Assembly: GCF_006539725.1 (NCBI RefSeq)
Contig: NZ_BJNO01000001.1
Coordinates: 186,001-250,000 of the forward strand
Source: Klebsiella terrigena
GTDB lineage: Bacteria > Pseudomonadota > Gammaproteobacteria > Enterobacterales > Enterobacteriaceae
DNA: 64,000 nt
Direction of reading: 5' to 3'
A program made the translations under genes and the position numbers. Below are positions 28,901 to 36,864 of the stretch, piece after piece. Below the pieces are notes generated by a model. That model had not been told where the DNA came from, ran no database searches, and worked only from the letters and a program-made list of their open reading frames with translations. Each line of letters opens with the position of its first letter. Within the stretch, counting starts at the first letter, position 1.

Positions 28901-29529
28901 TGTGCGTGTATGGCATGGAAGGCCCCGGCGGCTACCAGTTCGTCGGCCGCACGCTGCAGATGTGGAATCGCTATCACGAGGTGGCCGATTTTGCCGGCAA
29001 GCCGTGGCTGCTGCGCTTCTTCGACCAGCTGCGCTTCTATCCGGTCTCCGCCGAAGAGCTGCTGCAGATCCGTCGTGATTTTCCGCTCGGCCGCTATCCG
29101 CTGCGCATTGAGCACAGCACCCTGCGGCTGGCGGAGTATCAGCAGTTCCTTGAGCGCGAGGCCACGAGCATTGACGCCTTCCGCCAGCACCAGCAGCGCG
29201 CGTTTAACGAGGAGCGCGAGCGCTGGATAGCCAGCGGTCAGGCGCATTTCGAGAGCCAGGAGGCGGCGGTTGAAGAGGGCGCAGACGCGCCGCTGCAGAG
29301 CGGGCAGCAGGGAGTAGAAAGCCCCGTTTCCGGCAACCTGTGGCAGGTGCAAACCGCGCCGGGCAGCCGGGTTCGCGCCGGAGACGTTCTGCTGGTGCTG
29401 GAGTCGATGAAAATGGAGATCCCGCTGCTGGCCCCCTGCGATGGGGTGATTGCCGAGGTGAACGTCCAGCCGGGGGCCTCGGTTCGCGCCGGGCAACGGG
29501 TGGCGGTAATAATGGAGGAAAACGTATGA
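25924..29529 (+). CDS. Biotin-dependent guanidine (urea-type) carboxylase
   Basis: It is a 1201-residue, single-chain carboxylase that uses ATP and bicarbonate to carboxylate guanidine to carboxyguanidine. Domain order is biotin carboxylase (1-450, ATP-grasp KSTAGGGGIGMR), then two carboxyltransferase parts. The first resembles allophanate-hydrolase subunit 2/KipA (from VEVLSAG at about 455 to about 780). The second resembles subunit 1/KipI (PTRVVHLPLSWDD, about 880-1080). A C-terminal biotin carrier domain has the biotinylated Lys1163 in ESMKMEIP. The annotation is usually urea carboxylase; guanidine is inferred from both riboswitches and the DUF1989 partners. It starts at ATG 25924 and overlaps the next gene by ATGA. 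Confidence 0.92.
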   Translation: MFNTLLIANRGAIACRILRTLRDMQVKGVAVYSDADLSSLHIREADEALSLGDGPAAQTYLVVEKIIAAARQSGAEAIHPGYGFLSENAAFAEACEAAGLVFVGPTPQQLRTFGLKHTARALAKAQGLPLLEGTELLADSAEACRAAQEIGYPVMLKSTAGGGGIGMRVCHDADELAEAFETVRRLGQNNFSDAGVFVEKYISRARHLEVQIFGDGQGEVIALGVRDCSIQRRNQKVIEETPAPNLPAGMAQALCEAAISLGKAVSYRSAGTVEFVYDSLAQRFYFLEVNTRLQVEHGVTEQVWGVDLVRWMVALAAGDLPPLSRLMADLQPRGHAIQARIYAEDPGRQFQPSPGLLSEATFPPADGETLRIDRWVEAGCEVPPFFDPMLAKTIAWQPDRERAIARLSEALAATRLYGVETNRLYLQQILAFAPFTEGEPWTRCLEQLSYRAATVEVLSAGTQTSVQDYPGRLGYWAVGVPPSGPMDDRALRLGNRLLGNPQGEAALEITLSGPTLKFNCLAEAAICGAAVAVTLDGVAQPMNRVFTIPAGATLKIGPVSGAGVRSYLCLRGGIQVPDYLGSKSTFTLGQFGGHAGRALRSGDVLHLAPTPGAEAGATLPAALQTHLDAVRTLRVIYGPHGAPEFFAAEYIATFFATDWEVHFNSSRTGVRLIGPKPLWARDSGGEAGLHPSNIHDNPYAVGAVDFTGDMPVILGPDGPSLGGFVCPVTVIEADLWQLGQLKAGDKVRFAAVDLATARRLAQGRREELATLEPAAIGWQPAPLASPVVMSCGEGSKRLVARLSGDTHLLLEAGEAELDLVLRFRIHALMQTLEAQARTGVIDLTPGIRSLQVHFQPETLTLEALLAWVRAEWATVCVSDDLEVPTRVVHLPLSWDDPACRKAIDKYMTTVRRDAPWCPSNLEFIRRINDLPDERAVWDTVFDASYLVMGLGDVYLGAPVATPLDPRHRLVTTKYNPARTWTAENSVGIGGAYLCVYGMEGPGGYQFVGRTLQMWNRYHEVADFAGKPWLLRFFDQLRFYPVSAEELLQIRRDFPLGRYPLRIEHSTLRLAEYQQFLEREATSIDAFRQHQQRAFNEERERWIASGQAHFESQEAAVEEGADAPLQSGQQGVESPVSGNLWQVQTAPGSRVRAGDVLLVLESMKMEIPLLAPCDGVIAEVNVQPGASVRAGQRVAVIMEENV

Positions 29530-31322
29530 ATCAGCACAGTTTTGACCTACGCCTGAGTACCCTGGCGACGGGCTATCGCGACGGTCGTCTGACGCCCCGG
29601 GCGCTGATGGCGGAGCTGCGTCAGCGGGCCAGCGCGCTGAATCCAGAGTATCAGCTGTTTATTCATATTCTGACGGCAGAGGAGCAGGAGCCCTGGCTGG
29701 CGGCGCTGGACGGCGTCTCGCCGGAGACCCTGCCGCTGTACGGCGTGCCGTTTGCCATTAAGGATAATATCGATCTTGCCGGGATCGTCACCACCGCAGG
29801 ATGTCCGGCGTTCGCCTATACCGCCGAGCGGGACGCGACGATTGTGGCTCAGCTGATTGCGCTGGGCGCGGTTCCGGTCGGTAAAACCAACCTTGACCAG
29901 TTTGCCACCGGCCTCAACGGCACGCGCTCGCCGTACGGGCGCTGCCGCAACGCCGTGCACCCTGCGTATCCGTCGGGCGGTTCAAGCGCCGGTTCGGCGC
30001 TGGCGGTGGCGCTCGGCGTCGCCAGCTTTGCGCTCGGTACGGACACCGCCGGCAGCGGGCGAGTTCCGGCATCGCTAAACAACCTGGTCGGGCTGAAGGC
30101 CAGCAAAGGGCTGATCTCTACCGCCGGCGTGGTGCCGGCCTGCCGGACGCTCGACTGCACGACCTTTTTCACCGCCACCGCCGCCGAATCGAGCCGGCTG
30201 CTGGCGCTGACCGCCGCCGTCGATCCGCGGGATGCCTACAGCCGGCGTAATCCGCAGTGGAACGCGGCGCAGGCCTTCGGGGTCCCCGCGCCGGGCTTTC
30301 GCTTCGGCGTTCCGCAGACGCTCAACTTCCTCGGCTGCGCGCAGAGTGAAGCGCTGTTTTTACAGGCCAAAGCGCGGCTGCTGGCCCTTGGCGGTGTGGC
30401 GGTGAGCATCGATATGGCGCCGTTTCTCGCCGCTGCCAGCCTGCTGTATGACGGGCCGTGGGTGGCGGAGCGCTACGCGGTGGCGGGGCCGCTGATTGAA
30501 CGGGAACCGCAGGCGGTCCTGCCGGTGATCCGCGACGTGCTGGCGAAGGCGCCGCAAACCGACGCCGTCGCCGCCTTTCAGGCGATGTATCAGCTGCAGG
30601 CCTATAAGGCGCAGTGTGATGCCCTGCTCGACGGCGTGGAGTGCGTCCTGACGCCGACCTATCCGCGGCCGGTCACCCTGGCGGAGCTGGAAGCCGAGCC
30701 GGTGAAGCGCAACGCCGATCTGGGCTATTACACCAACTTTATGAATTTGCTGGACTATGCGGCCGTCAGCGTGCCGACGGGCTTTTTGGCGAACGGTCTG
30801 CCTTCCGGCGTGACGCTCTTTGGCCGGGCCTTCACCGACCAGTACCTGCTCGGGCTGGCCGATGCCTTCCAGCGGGCGCAGCCGCTGCCGCTGCCTGGCG
30901 GGGCGCTGATAGCCCCCGAGCCGCCGGCGGCTAGCGCCTGCCACGATCGCCAGGCGCTGGTGGTCTGCGGCGCCCATCTCGACGGGCTGGCGCTAAACGG
31001 ACAGCTGCGGGAGCGGGGCGGACGCCTGCTGGCGGCGACGGAAAGCGCGGCCTGCTATCGGCTCTACGCGCTGGCCGACGGCAGGCGCCCGGGAATGGTG
31101 CGGGACGAGAGCGGCGGGGCGGCCATTGCGGTGGAGGTGTGGGAGCTGCCCTCCGCCGAGCTGGGATCGCTCCTGGCGGCGATCCCGGCTCCGCTAGGAT
31201 TGGGTAAAGTGGAGCTGGCGGACGGGCGCTGGCTCAGCGGCTTTATCTGCGAGGGGTACGGCCTGCAGGGGGCGACCGATATTACGGCCTACGGCGGATG
31301 GCGGGCCTGGCTGGCGCGCTAG
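29526..31322 (+). CDS. atzF: Allophanate hydrolase
   Basis: It hydrolyses allophanate to two ammonia and two CO2, the last step of the pathway. The 598-residue product has an N-terminal amidase-signature domain with the Ser-cisSer-Lys triad: Lys79 (PFAIKDNID), cis-Ser in GGSSAGSA (153-154) and nucleophile Ser177 (DTAGSGRVPAS). A C-terminal AtzF-type domain follows from about residue 475. The open frame extends upstream to 29340, inside the carboxylase. ATG 29526 overlapping its stop (ATGA) is the natural start. It is the last gene of the operon. Confidence 0.93.
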   Translation: MNQHSFDLRLSTLATGYRDGRLTPRALMAELRQRASALNPEYQLFIHILTAEEQEPWLAALDGVSPETLPLYGVPFAIKDNIDLAGIVTTAGCPAFAYTAERDATIVAQLIALGAVPVGKTNLDQFATGLNGTRSPYGRCRNAVHPAYPSGGSSAGSALAVALGVASFALGTDTAGSGRVPASLNNLVGLKASKGLISTAGVVPACRTLDCTTFFTATAAESSRLLALTAAVDPRDAYSRRNPQWNAAQAFGVPAPGFRFGVPQTLNFLGCAQSEALFLQAKARLLALGGVAVSIDMAPFLAAASLLYDGPWVAERYAVAGPLIEREPQAVLPVIRDVLAKAPQTDAVAAFQAMYQLQAYKAQCDALLDGVECVLTPTYPRPVTLAELEAEPVKRNADLGYYTNFMNLLDYAAVSVPTGFLANGLPSGVTLFGRAFTDQYLLGLADAFQRAQPLPLPGGALIAPEPPAASACHDRQALVVCGAHLDGLALNGQLRERGGRLLAATESAACYRLYALADGRRPGMVRDESGGAAIAVEVWELPSAELGSLLAAIPAPLGLGKVELADGRWLSGFICEGYGLQGATDITAYGGWRAWLAR

Positions 31323-31335
31323 GTGACGGCGTCAC
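31323..31335. promoter_or_regulatory. GTGACGGCGTCAC palindrome
   Basis: It is a 6-bp dyad with a one-base centre directly after the atzF stop and 170 bases before the PBP2-like gene. Close relatives are at 42346-42358 and 50506-50518. It is a possible regulator site; the factor is unknown. Confidence 0.35.
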
Positions 31336-31504
31336 ATATTCTGAAAAAATAGCGTCGGCCCGCCCTGGGCTGGCGCTACTCACATGCTGAAACATTTCTG
31401 CCAATTCATTAGCAACCTTTCCGTAGGGCTCCCGCGCCGATAAGGCTATCCTTCCCCGCTTTTAATTTTTTGCTTCTTATTGAAACTCAGGTGAATTACC
31501 GCCA

Positions 31505-33430
31505 ATGACTCTATTGAGAGATGAAATTCGCGATCACTCAGCGGAAGAGATGCTGTTTATTCGCCGGGCCGTGGTGGCTTTTATCCTGGTGGTGGTCTGC
31601 TTTAGCGTACTGATCGTCAACCTCTATCGCCTCCAGGTCAGGCAGCACGATTTCTATCAGACCCGCTCGAACCAGAACGATATTAAAATGCTGCCTATCG
31701 CGCCGAGCCGCGGGCTGATATTCGATCGCAACGGCGTTCCGCTGGTCCAGAACATCACCCTCTATCGCCTGCAGGTGATCCCCAGCAAAATCGCTGACAT
31801 GAAGGCGCTGCTGCAGCAGCTGACGCCGATCGTTGATTTAACCCCCGATGATATCGCCGGCTTCCGCGACGATATGCTGCACAACAGCCGCTACAAAGAG
31901 GTGACGCTAAAATCCGCGCTCAGCGACGTCGAAGTGGCGCGCTTTGCGGTCAACGAATTCCGTTTCCCCGGCGTCACCGTGGAGAACTACCAGCAGCGTG
32001 ACTACCCTTACGGCGCCGAGCTGGCGCACGTTGTCGGCTACGTCTCGAAAATTAACGATAGCGATCTGCAGCGGCTGGCCAAAAACGGCGAGGCCGAGAA
32101 CTATGCCGCCGACCACAATATCGGCAAGCAGGGCATTGAGGGCTATTACGAACAGGAGCTGCACGGTACCACCGGCTACCAGGAGGTCGAGGTGGATAAC
32201 CACGGGCGGGTGGTGCGGCTGCTGAAAGAGGTGCCGCCGGTCGCCGGCAAAAATATCTATCTGACGCTCGATCTGCACCTTCAGCAGTACATTGAATCGG
32301 TGCTCAAGGGGCAGCGCGCGGCGGTGGTGGCGGTCGACCCGCGCGACGGCGGGGTGTTGGCGATGGTTTCCAGCCCGAGCTACGATCCCAATCCCTTTGT
32401 GAAAGGCATTGGCTATAAGGCCTACCGTTCGCTGCTCGATAACGCCGACCGGCCGCTGATTAACCGCGTCACCCAGGGGCTCTACCCGCCGGCGTCGACG
32501 GTTAAACCCTATATGGCGCTCTCGGCGCTCTCGGCCGGGGTCATTACGCCCACCACCACCTTCTTCGGCGCGCCGACCTGGACGCTGCCCGGCACCCAGC
32601 GCCGCTACCGCGACTGGCTGAAAACCGGTCACGGCATGCTCAACGTTACCAAGGCCATTGAAGAGTCGGCGGATACCTTCTTCTATCAGGTGGCGTTTGA
32701 GATGGGGATCGACCGGATTCACACCTGGCTGAGCAAGTTTGGCTACGGCCAGCCAACCGGGATCGACCTCAATGAAGAGTATTCGGGGGTGCTGCCGAGC
32801 CGCGAATGGAAGCAGCGGATTCATAAGAAGCCGTGGTATCAAGGGGATACCATCTCAGTCGGCATCGGCCAGGGCTACTGGATTGCCACCCCGATCCAGA
32901 TGGTGAAAGCGCTGACAACGCTGATCAACAACGGCAAGGTGAAGAACCCGCATCTGCTCTACTCCATGAAGCGCGGCAATAAGGTTGAGCGCTATCAGCC
33001 GCCGCAAAACACGCCGCAGGTGGGCGATCCGAAATCGCCGTACTGGGGGATTGTGCGCAACGGGATGTACGGCATGGCCAACCTGCCAAACGGCACCGGC
33101 TACAAGCTGTTCCACACCGCGCCGTATCAGATTGCCGCGAAGTCCGGGACCTCGCAGGTCTTCAGCCTGAAGGAGAACCAGACCTACAATGCGAAAATGA
33201 TCCCGGTCAGGCTGCGTGACCACATTTTCTATACCCTGTTTGCCCCGTATCAGCATCCGCGGGTGGCGATGGCCCTGATCCTTGAGAACGGCGGCGGCGA
33301 CGGCGTGGTGGCAGGACCTACGGCGCGCGCCATTCTTGATCATATCTTCGACCCGGCTAACGCGCCGGCGGCGGCAGAGGGCGGCGCGCAGGCTAACGTC
33401 CCTCAGGTCGATAGCGCCGACGCGCAGTAG
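31505..33430 (+). CDS. Penicillin-binding protein 2 paralogue (MrdA-like)
   Basis: It is a 641-residue class B PBP, a peptidoglycan transpeptidase anchored in the inner membrane by a helix at about residues 20-42. The PBP dimer domain spans about 60-240. The active-site motifs are Ser331-T-V-Lys334 (PPASTVKP), SAD (EESADTFF) and KSGT (AAKSGTSQ). It is very like E. coli PBP2 along its length. The usual mrdA belongs to the mrdA-mrdB(rodA) pair elsewhere; no rodA is here, so this is a second PBP2, as seen in Salmonella. It starts at ATG 31505 and is followed by a foreign AT-rich patch. Confidence 0.9.
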   Translation: MTLLRDEIRDHSAEEMLFIRRAVVAFILVVVCFSVLIVNLYRLQVRQHDFYQTRSNQNDIKMLPIAPSRGLIFDRNGVPLVQNITLYRLQVIPSKIADMKALLQQLTPIVDLTPDDIAGFRDDMLHNSRYKEVTLKSALSDVEVARFAVNEFRFPGVTVENYQQRDYPYGAELAHVVGYVSKINDSDLQRLAKNGEAENYAADHNIGKQGIEGYYEQELHGTTGYQEVEVDNHGRVVRLLKEVPPVAGKNIYLTLDLHLQQYIESVLKGQRAAVVAVDPRDGGVLAMVSSPSYDPNPFVKGIGYKAYRSLLDNADRPLINRVTQGLYPPASTVKPYMALSALSAGVITPTTTFFGAPTWTLPGTQRRYRDWLKTGHGMLNVTKAIEESADTFFYQVAFEMGIDRIHTWLSKFGYGQPTGIDLNEEYSGVLPSREWKQRIHKKPWYQGDTISVGIGQGYWIATPIQMVKALTTLINNGKVKNPHLLYSMKRGNKVERYQPPQNTPQVGDPKSPYWGIVRNGMYGMANLPNGTGYKLFHTAPYQIAAKSGTSQVFSLKENQTYNAKMIPVRLRDHIFYTLFAPYQHPRVAMALILENGGGDGVVAGPTARAILDHIFDPANAPAAAEGGAQANVPQVDSADAQ

Positions 33431-33437
33431 GACAGGG

Positions 33438-33459
33438 CCCGGCCGCCGCGGCGGTCGGG
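33438..33459 (+). terminator. Hairpin after the PBP2 paralogue
   Basis: CCCGGCCGCC and GGCGGTCGGG pair over 10 bases (one G-T), seven bases after the stop. No T-run follows. It also lies past the convergent lipoprotein gene. Confidence 0.5.
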
Positions 33460-33466
33460 CATATAT

Positions 33467-33859
33467 TCAGGCGGGGTCTTTGATCCTAATAATATAGGTT
33501 TTATCGAACTCACTAGATTTTTGAAACATTGCCACGTTAAAAAAGCCAGATACTCTAACCTTAACCATTCCTTTTTTAGTCGGAATGCCCTTTATTTGAA
33601 CGCAGTTATTGTCATACTTGTCATTATTACAATGTTCTAAGTGTAATCCGACATCATCTGGACGTATGTCGCCAACGAATCCTCTATCACCCTGAGAATT
33701 AGTCAATGTGGCAACATGACCGCCAAGAATATCTATCTTAGCATAGTAAGGTACGCCAACTATTGCATCCTTAAGCTGTTTTTTTTCTGGGTGAAATTCA
33801 GCGTGTAACGTACATCCTGACAAGATGAATAAATAAAAAATACTGAGTATTATTTTCAT
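33467..33859 (-). CDS. Small lipoprotein, candidate immunity protein
   Basis: It is 130 residues with a lipoprotein signal: MKIILSIFYLFILSGC, with a lipobox LSG-Cys16, giving a mature chain of about 115 residues. The body is beta-rich with a Cys pair (HLEHCNN...NNCVQIKG), suggesting a disulfide-bonded periplasmic fold. It begins one base after the stop of the upstream papain-like gene and has no ribosome site of its own, so translation is probably coupled. An AT-rich base composition sets both apart from the backbone. No known family is recognised; a periplasmic immunity role is inferred from position and signal. Confidence 0.6.
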   Translation of the reverse strand: MKIILSIFYLFILSGCTLHAEFHPEKKQLKDAIVGVPYYAKIDILGGHVATLTNSQGDRGFVGDIRPDDVGLHLEHCNNDKYDNNCVQIKGIPTKKGMVKVRVSGFFNVAMFQKSSEFDKTYIIRIKDPA

Positions 33860-33860
33860 G

Positions 33861-35045
33861 TTATTTTAATGGTATAAAAACCATTCCTCCAAAAAACCTC
33901 GAGATAAAGAATGAAATATCCTTTCCGTGCTTTATTTGATCGTAGGTGTTACCCCATGAGAATAAATCTAAATGAATATTTCCCTTGGAATCTTGTATGA
34001 CAGGACCATTCCAAACAATCCAGTGCGTTGGTATTGATAAGTTAGAGTCGCTTCGTTCCAGAAGCCCGTCATTAATTAATGTGACAACTTTATATCCCTT
34101 CTGTATGTATTCATTTAAAACTCGAACCCCTTGAATTCCGGCCTGAACAGGACCAACATTGCTGAATATCTTTTTATAACCAGCTTTTTCAAACCACTCC
34201 GTCAGCGTTTGCCACATAGTGATCCCTGCCATCGGAGAATCGAGTGTGTCAAAACTCAACACAGCGTTCTCCGAATCTCTCAGTCCCGCTAATGTCATCC
34301 AATCGAGCCCTAATAATCTCGGTCTCCCGGCACTGGTGTAGAATAAACCTGAAGGATGTCTACACTCTTCACCAGGCGAAATAGTCAGGCCACCTATTTT
34401 GGTCTTTCCGTATCGCCACAGCTCCCTGGCCGCCTGTGCATATACATCCGGGCGGTCCATTTGGAGACAGTAAAAAAATACGGCTGGTCCACAGACACTT
34501 GCGGCATTTTGATCTGGAAATTCATCTGGATAATGATTATATCGTTTTCTTATTTGTTGCTCTATTGTGTTTTTTTCAAAAGGATCGCGAGGATACCCAA
34601 TAGGGTATTCTTTAGCAATAAAAGGCCGTTCTGGAATGGTGATTTTAATGTATTTTGTTTCGCCCCCTTGGCTTGCAGGTTTCATTGTGCCTTTTGATTC
34701 AAAATAACAGGGGTTTTCACGCTTTACCGGGGACCAGGCCTTATCTGATGCGAATTCTTCCAATGTGTACATTTTAGTGAATGGTACCGGGGTAACACTG
34801 TGGGTATGTAACATGGTTTTTCGGTAAAGTTTGATTTCCATAATATAAATGGTTGAGAGAGATTCATCTATATTCTCGGTAATATGGCACTGTGTTTGGT
34901 AGTTGCTCTGGAGCGGTTGTTGTTTAACATCTACCACAGGATATTTATTTCTCTCGGCATCCATGCGATAAATATAAAGATCGTACAGCAGGGAATCTGC
35001 CGGAGCATTCGAGTTGATACGGGTAGTGAGATGATAAACAGCCAT
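33861..35045 (-). CDS. Papain-like cysteine peptidase/amidase, candidate T6SS effector
   Basis: It is 394 residues with no signal peptide or membrane segment. The C-terminal half looks like a papain-like (C39/NlpC-type) fold. Cys185 in NAASVCGPAVFFYCL starts a helix, His341 is in IPTHWIVWNG, and Asp360 (HLDLFSWGN, with Asn366) is the third residue. Residues 1-130 are a separate, beta-rich N-terminal region. The ATG 35045 follows AGGGAT. A decayed PAAR-like gene lies just upstream and a lipoprotein just downstream, the layout of a type VI secretion effector module. A peptidoglycan or protein target is guessed, not shown. Strong AT bias suggests transfer. Confidence 0.6.
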   Translation of the reverse strand: MAVYHLTTRINSNAPADSLLYDLYIYRMDAERNKYPVVDVKQQPLQSNYQTQCHITENIDESLSTIYIMEIKLYRKTMLHTHSVTPVPFTKMYTLEEFASDKAWSPVKRENPCYFESKGTMKPASQGGETKYIKITIPERPFIAKEYPIGYPRDPFEKNTIEQQIRKRYNHYPDEFPDQNAASVCGPAVFFYCLQMDRPDVYAQAARELWRYGKTKIGGLTISPGEECRHPSGLFYTSAGRPRLLGLDWMTLAGLRDSENAVLSFDTLDSPMAGITMWQTLTEWFEKAGYKKIFSNVGPVQAGIQGVRVLNEYIQKGYKVVTLINDGLLERSDSNLSIPTHWIVWNGPVIQDSKGNIHLDLFSWGNTYDQIKHGKDISFFISRFFGGMVFIPLK

Positions 35046-35047
35046 AA

Positions 35048-35238
35048 TTAATCCCTTAATATATGCAGGTTAATATTTTTTGCAGATTCATAAAAATGCC
35101 ATTCCGTGATGCCGTACTTATCGGTGATGCCTGTTTCAGAATGACCATCCGAAAACATCAGGTACAGGCGAAAATAGCGAGGTTGGGGCAGTGACACAAT
35201 GCTATGTCACCAAGGCAAGCGAGAGACCTTGCCATCAT
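35048..35238 (-). pseudogene. Broken PAAR-like gene: N-terminal start joined to TTR-like tail
   Basis: From ATG 35238 (GGAG nine bases upstream) the frame reads MMARSLACLGDIALCHC, like the opening of PAAR proteins, then stops at 35158. In another frame, QPRYFRLYLMFSDGHSETG continues with ITDKYGITEWHFYESAKN, and NINLHILRD ends at 35048, two bases before the effector start. That tail resembles the transthyretin-like ends of VgrG/PAAR proteins. The middle of the gene appears deleted with a frame change near an inverted repeat (35191-35210). The N-terminal match is short, so this is tentative. Confidence 0.45.
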
Positions 35239-35491
35239 GTAAACAGTCTCCATCCAGGCTTGCAGCGTACAGTAATCATGATCCAGGTTAAATTTACCAT
35301 TTCTAAACATAGAGTTTAGTGCCTGGCAAAATCGGTCTTTGACCGGTCGCAGAGGCAACGGAAAACGGATTTACGTAGGCCATCCGCCACCTTTATTCCC
35401 GCACGGCGTGGCTCATAGATATTGGTTATTTGCCGAAACCGCCGCTTTTCACCATAGTGAAGCGTCGGGTAAGCATTGAGGGAAAAAGGTA
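35239..35491. other. Leader of the AT-rich patch and of the amidotransferase gene
   Basis: It is 253 bases carrying the upstream region of the PAAR-like remnant (reverse) and the promoter region of the amidotransferase gene (forward). Short reverse frames are open across it, but none has a recognisable product. The boundary between AT-rich foreign and GC-rich backbone DNA falls around here. Confidence 0.5.
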
Positions 35492-36232
35492 ATGACATTG
35501 AGAAACAAGCTGCTTATTGTGCAGACCGGCACGCCGCCGCAGGAGATTGTCGCCGATCACGGCGACCTGCCGCGATGGTTCGCCGACCTGCTGGCGCCGT
35601 GGCGGGAGCAGATCAGCACGGTGCGCGTATTTGCCGGCGAGCCGCTTCCGGCGCCGGATAACGATACGCTGGCGGTGATCACCGGCTCCTGGGATATGGT
35701 GACGGATCGCCTGGCGTGGAGCGAGATGACCGCGGAGTGGATCCGCGCCGCGATGACCATCGAGATGCCGCTGTTTGGCGTCTGCTACGGCCATCAGCTG
35801 ATGGCCCACGCGCTGGGCGGCGAGGTGGATTACCATCCGGCAGGGCGCGAAACCGGGAGCAAAACCATTTCCCTCTCGGCCGCTGGCCTTGACGATAGCC
35901 TGATTGCCGGGCATCCCGAGCCTTTCAGCGCCCACCTGACGCACCTGCAAACGGTGACCAAACTGCCTCCGGGCGCGACGGTACTGGCCTCGTCCGAGCA
36001 CGATCCGCATCAGATCGTTCGCTACGGCGCTCACGCGCTGTCGACCCAGTTCCACCCCGAAATCACCCCGGAGATTGCCCGCTCGCTGATTTACTACCGC
36101 CAGGCGGTGCTGCGCAGTGAGGGGATTGACCCGGACAGGCTGAGCGATGCGGTTGAGGAGAGCCCGGTAGCCTCGGCGATTTTGACCCGCTTTGTCGCGC
36201 ACTATCTGACCCCGGATCGCCGAACGGCTTAA
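35492..36232 (+). CDS. Class I glutamine amidotransferase-like protein
   Basis: It is a 246-residue class I glutamine-amidotransferase domain protein. The nucleophilic Cys is in PLFGVCYGHQLMAHALGG (about residue 95) and the His-Glu pair in STQFHPEITPE, giving a complete catalytic triad. Such stand-alone proteins hydrolyse glutamine or gamma-glutamyl compounds; no synthetase partner is adjacent. The start ATG 35492 follows AAAAAGGTA. Its stop overlaps the convergent TetR stop by four bases. It probably belongs to the backbone, as its GC is normal. Confidence 0.9.
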   Translation: MTLRNKLLIVQTGTPPQEIVADHGDLPRWFADLLAPWREQISTVRVFAGEPLPAPDNDTLAVITGSWDMVTDRLAWSEMTAEWIRAAMTIEMPLFGVCYGHQLMAHALGGEVDYHPAGRETGSKTISLSAAGLDDSLIAGHPEPFSAHLTHLQTVTKLPPGATVLASSEHDPHQIVRYGAHALSTQFHPEITPEIARSLIYYRQAVLRSEGIDPDRLSDAVEESPVASAILTRFVAHYLTPDRRTA

Positions 36233-36783
36233 GCCTGCGGCGCTTTCTCCTGCAGCCAGGCCGCCGTTTCGCGAAGTATTTCGTCCGAGAGCGCCGGATC
36301 GCTGGTCATTCGTGCCAGAATCACCGCTCCGACCATCGCCGACCAGCTGCCGACGGCCGCGCGGTGCCTCGCCGCGTCATCTTCCCCGTTCACGGTCTTG
36401 CTCAGATTGGCTATCTGCTGCTTCAGCCCGGCGGTCATTTCGCTCCGGGCCGGCTCTGACTGGCGGATAGTGTCGGCAGCCAGCGCCGCCAGCGGGCAGC
36501 CGCTGGCAAAATTGTCCCGATGCTCAGGGGAGAGGTAGCGTTCGATTTGCGGCGGGCTGCCGTTTTCAACGGCGCCGCTCGCCGCCTTCAGCTCCGCCAG
36601 GGTCAGGGCGATCAGCTCATCCTTTGATTTGAAGTAGCCGTAAAATCCGCCGTGGGTAAGGCCCGCTGATTTCATGATATCGGTGACCGTGACCGCATCA
36701 AAACCCCGCTCGCGAAACAGACGACCGGCGGCGGCAAGGATTGTCTGCTTATTCTCTTCGACCTGTTTTCTGCTCACTCTCAT
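36229..36783 (-). CDS. TetR-family repressor
   Basis: It is a 184-residue TetR regulator. The N-terminal helix-turn-helix (residues 26-46, VTVTDIMKSAGLTHGGFYGYF) is followed by a helical ligand-binding domain of the subgroup with [13 protein letters not shown]. It is divergent from an SDR gene, and the 118-base gap contains two matching dyads. It probably represses itself and the SDR gene, releasing on binding a small, perhaps electrophilic or aromatic, compound. The start is ATG 36783, which follows a short leader with the operators. Confidence 0.9.
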   Translation of the reverse strand: MRVSRKQVEENKQTILAAAGRLFRERGFDAVTVTDIMKSAGLTHGGFYGYFKSKDELIALTLAELKAASGAVENGSPPQIERYLSPEHRDNFASGCPLAALAADTIRQSEPARSEMTAGLKQQIANLSKTVNGEDDAARHRAAVGSWSAMVGAVILARMTSDPALSDEILRETAAWLQEKAPQA

Positions 36784-36810
36784 GGCGTTATCCCGCGCTG
36801 AAAATTATTT

Positions 36811-36824
36811 ATGATGACCATCAT
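36811..36824. promoter_or_regulatory. TetR operator 1 (ATGATGACCATCAT)
   Basis: It is a 14-bp dyad between the divergent TetR and SDR genes that matches operator 2 at 12 of 14 positions. It is placed to block the TetR promoter. Confidence 0.6.
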
Positions 36825-36864
36825 ATAACATTATTTACAGCTTACCCAGCCTGTGACATTATTC

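Noticed and set aside
35316-35498. Reverse 60-codon frame upstream of the PAAR-like remnant
   Set aside because: No match to transposases or phage proteins that I can recognise; it overlaps the amidotransferase leader and is AT/GC mixed. I considered an IS remnant but saw no terminal repeats or target duplication.
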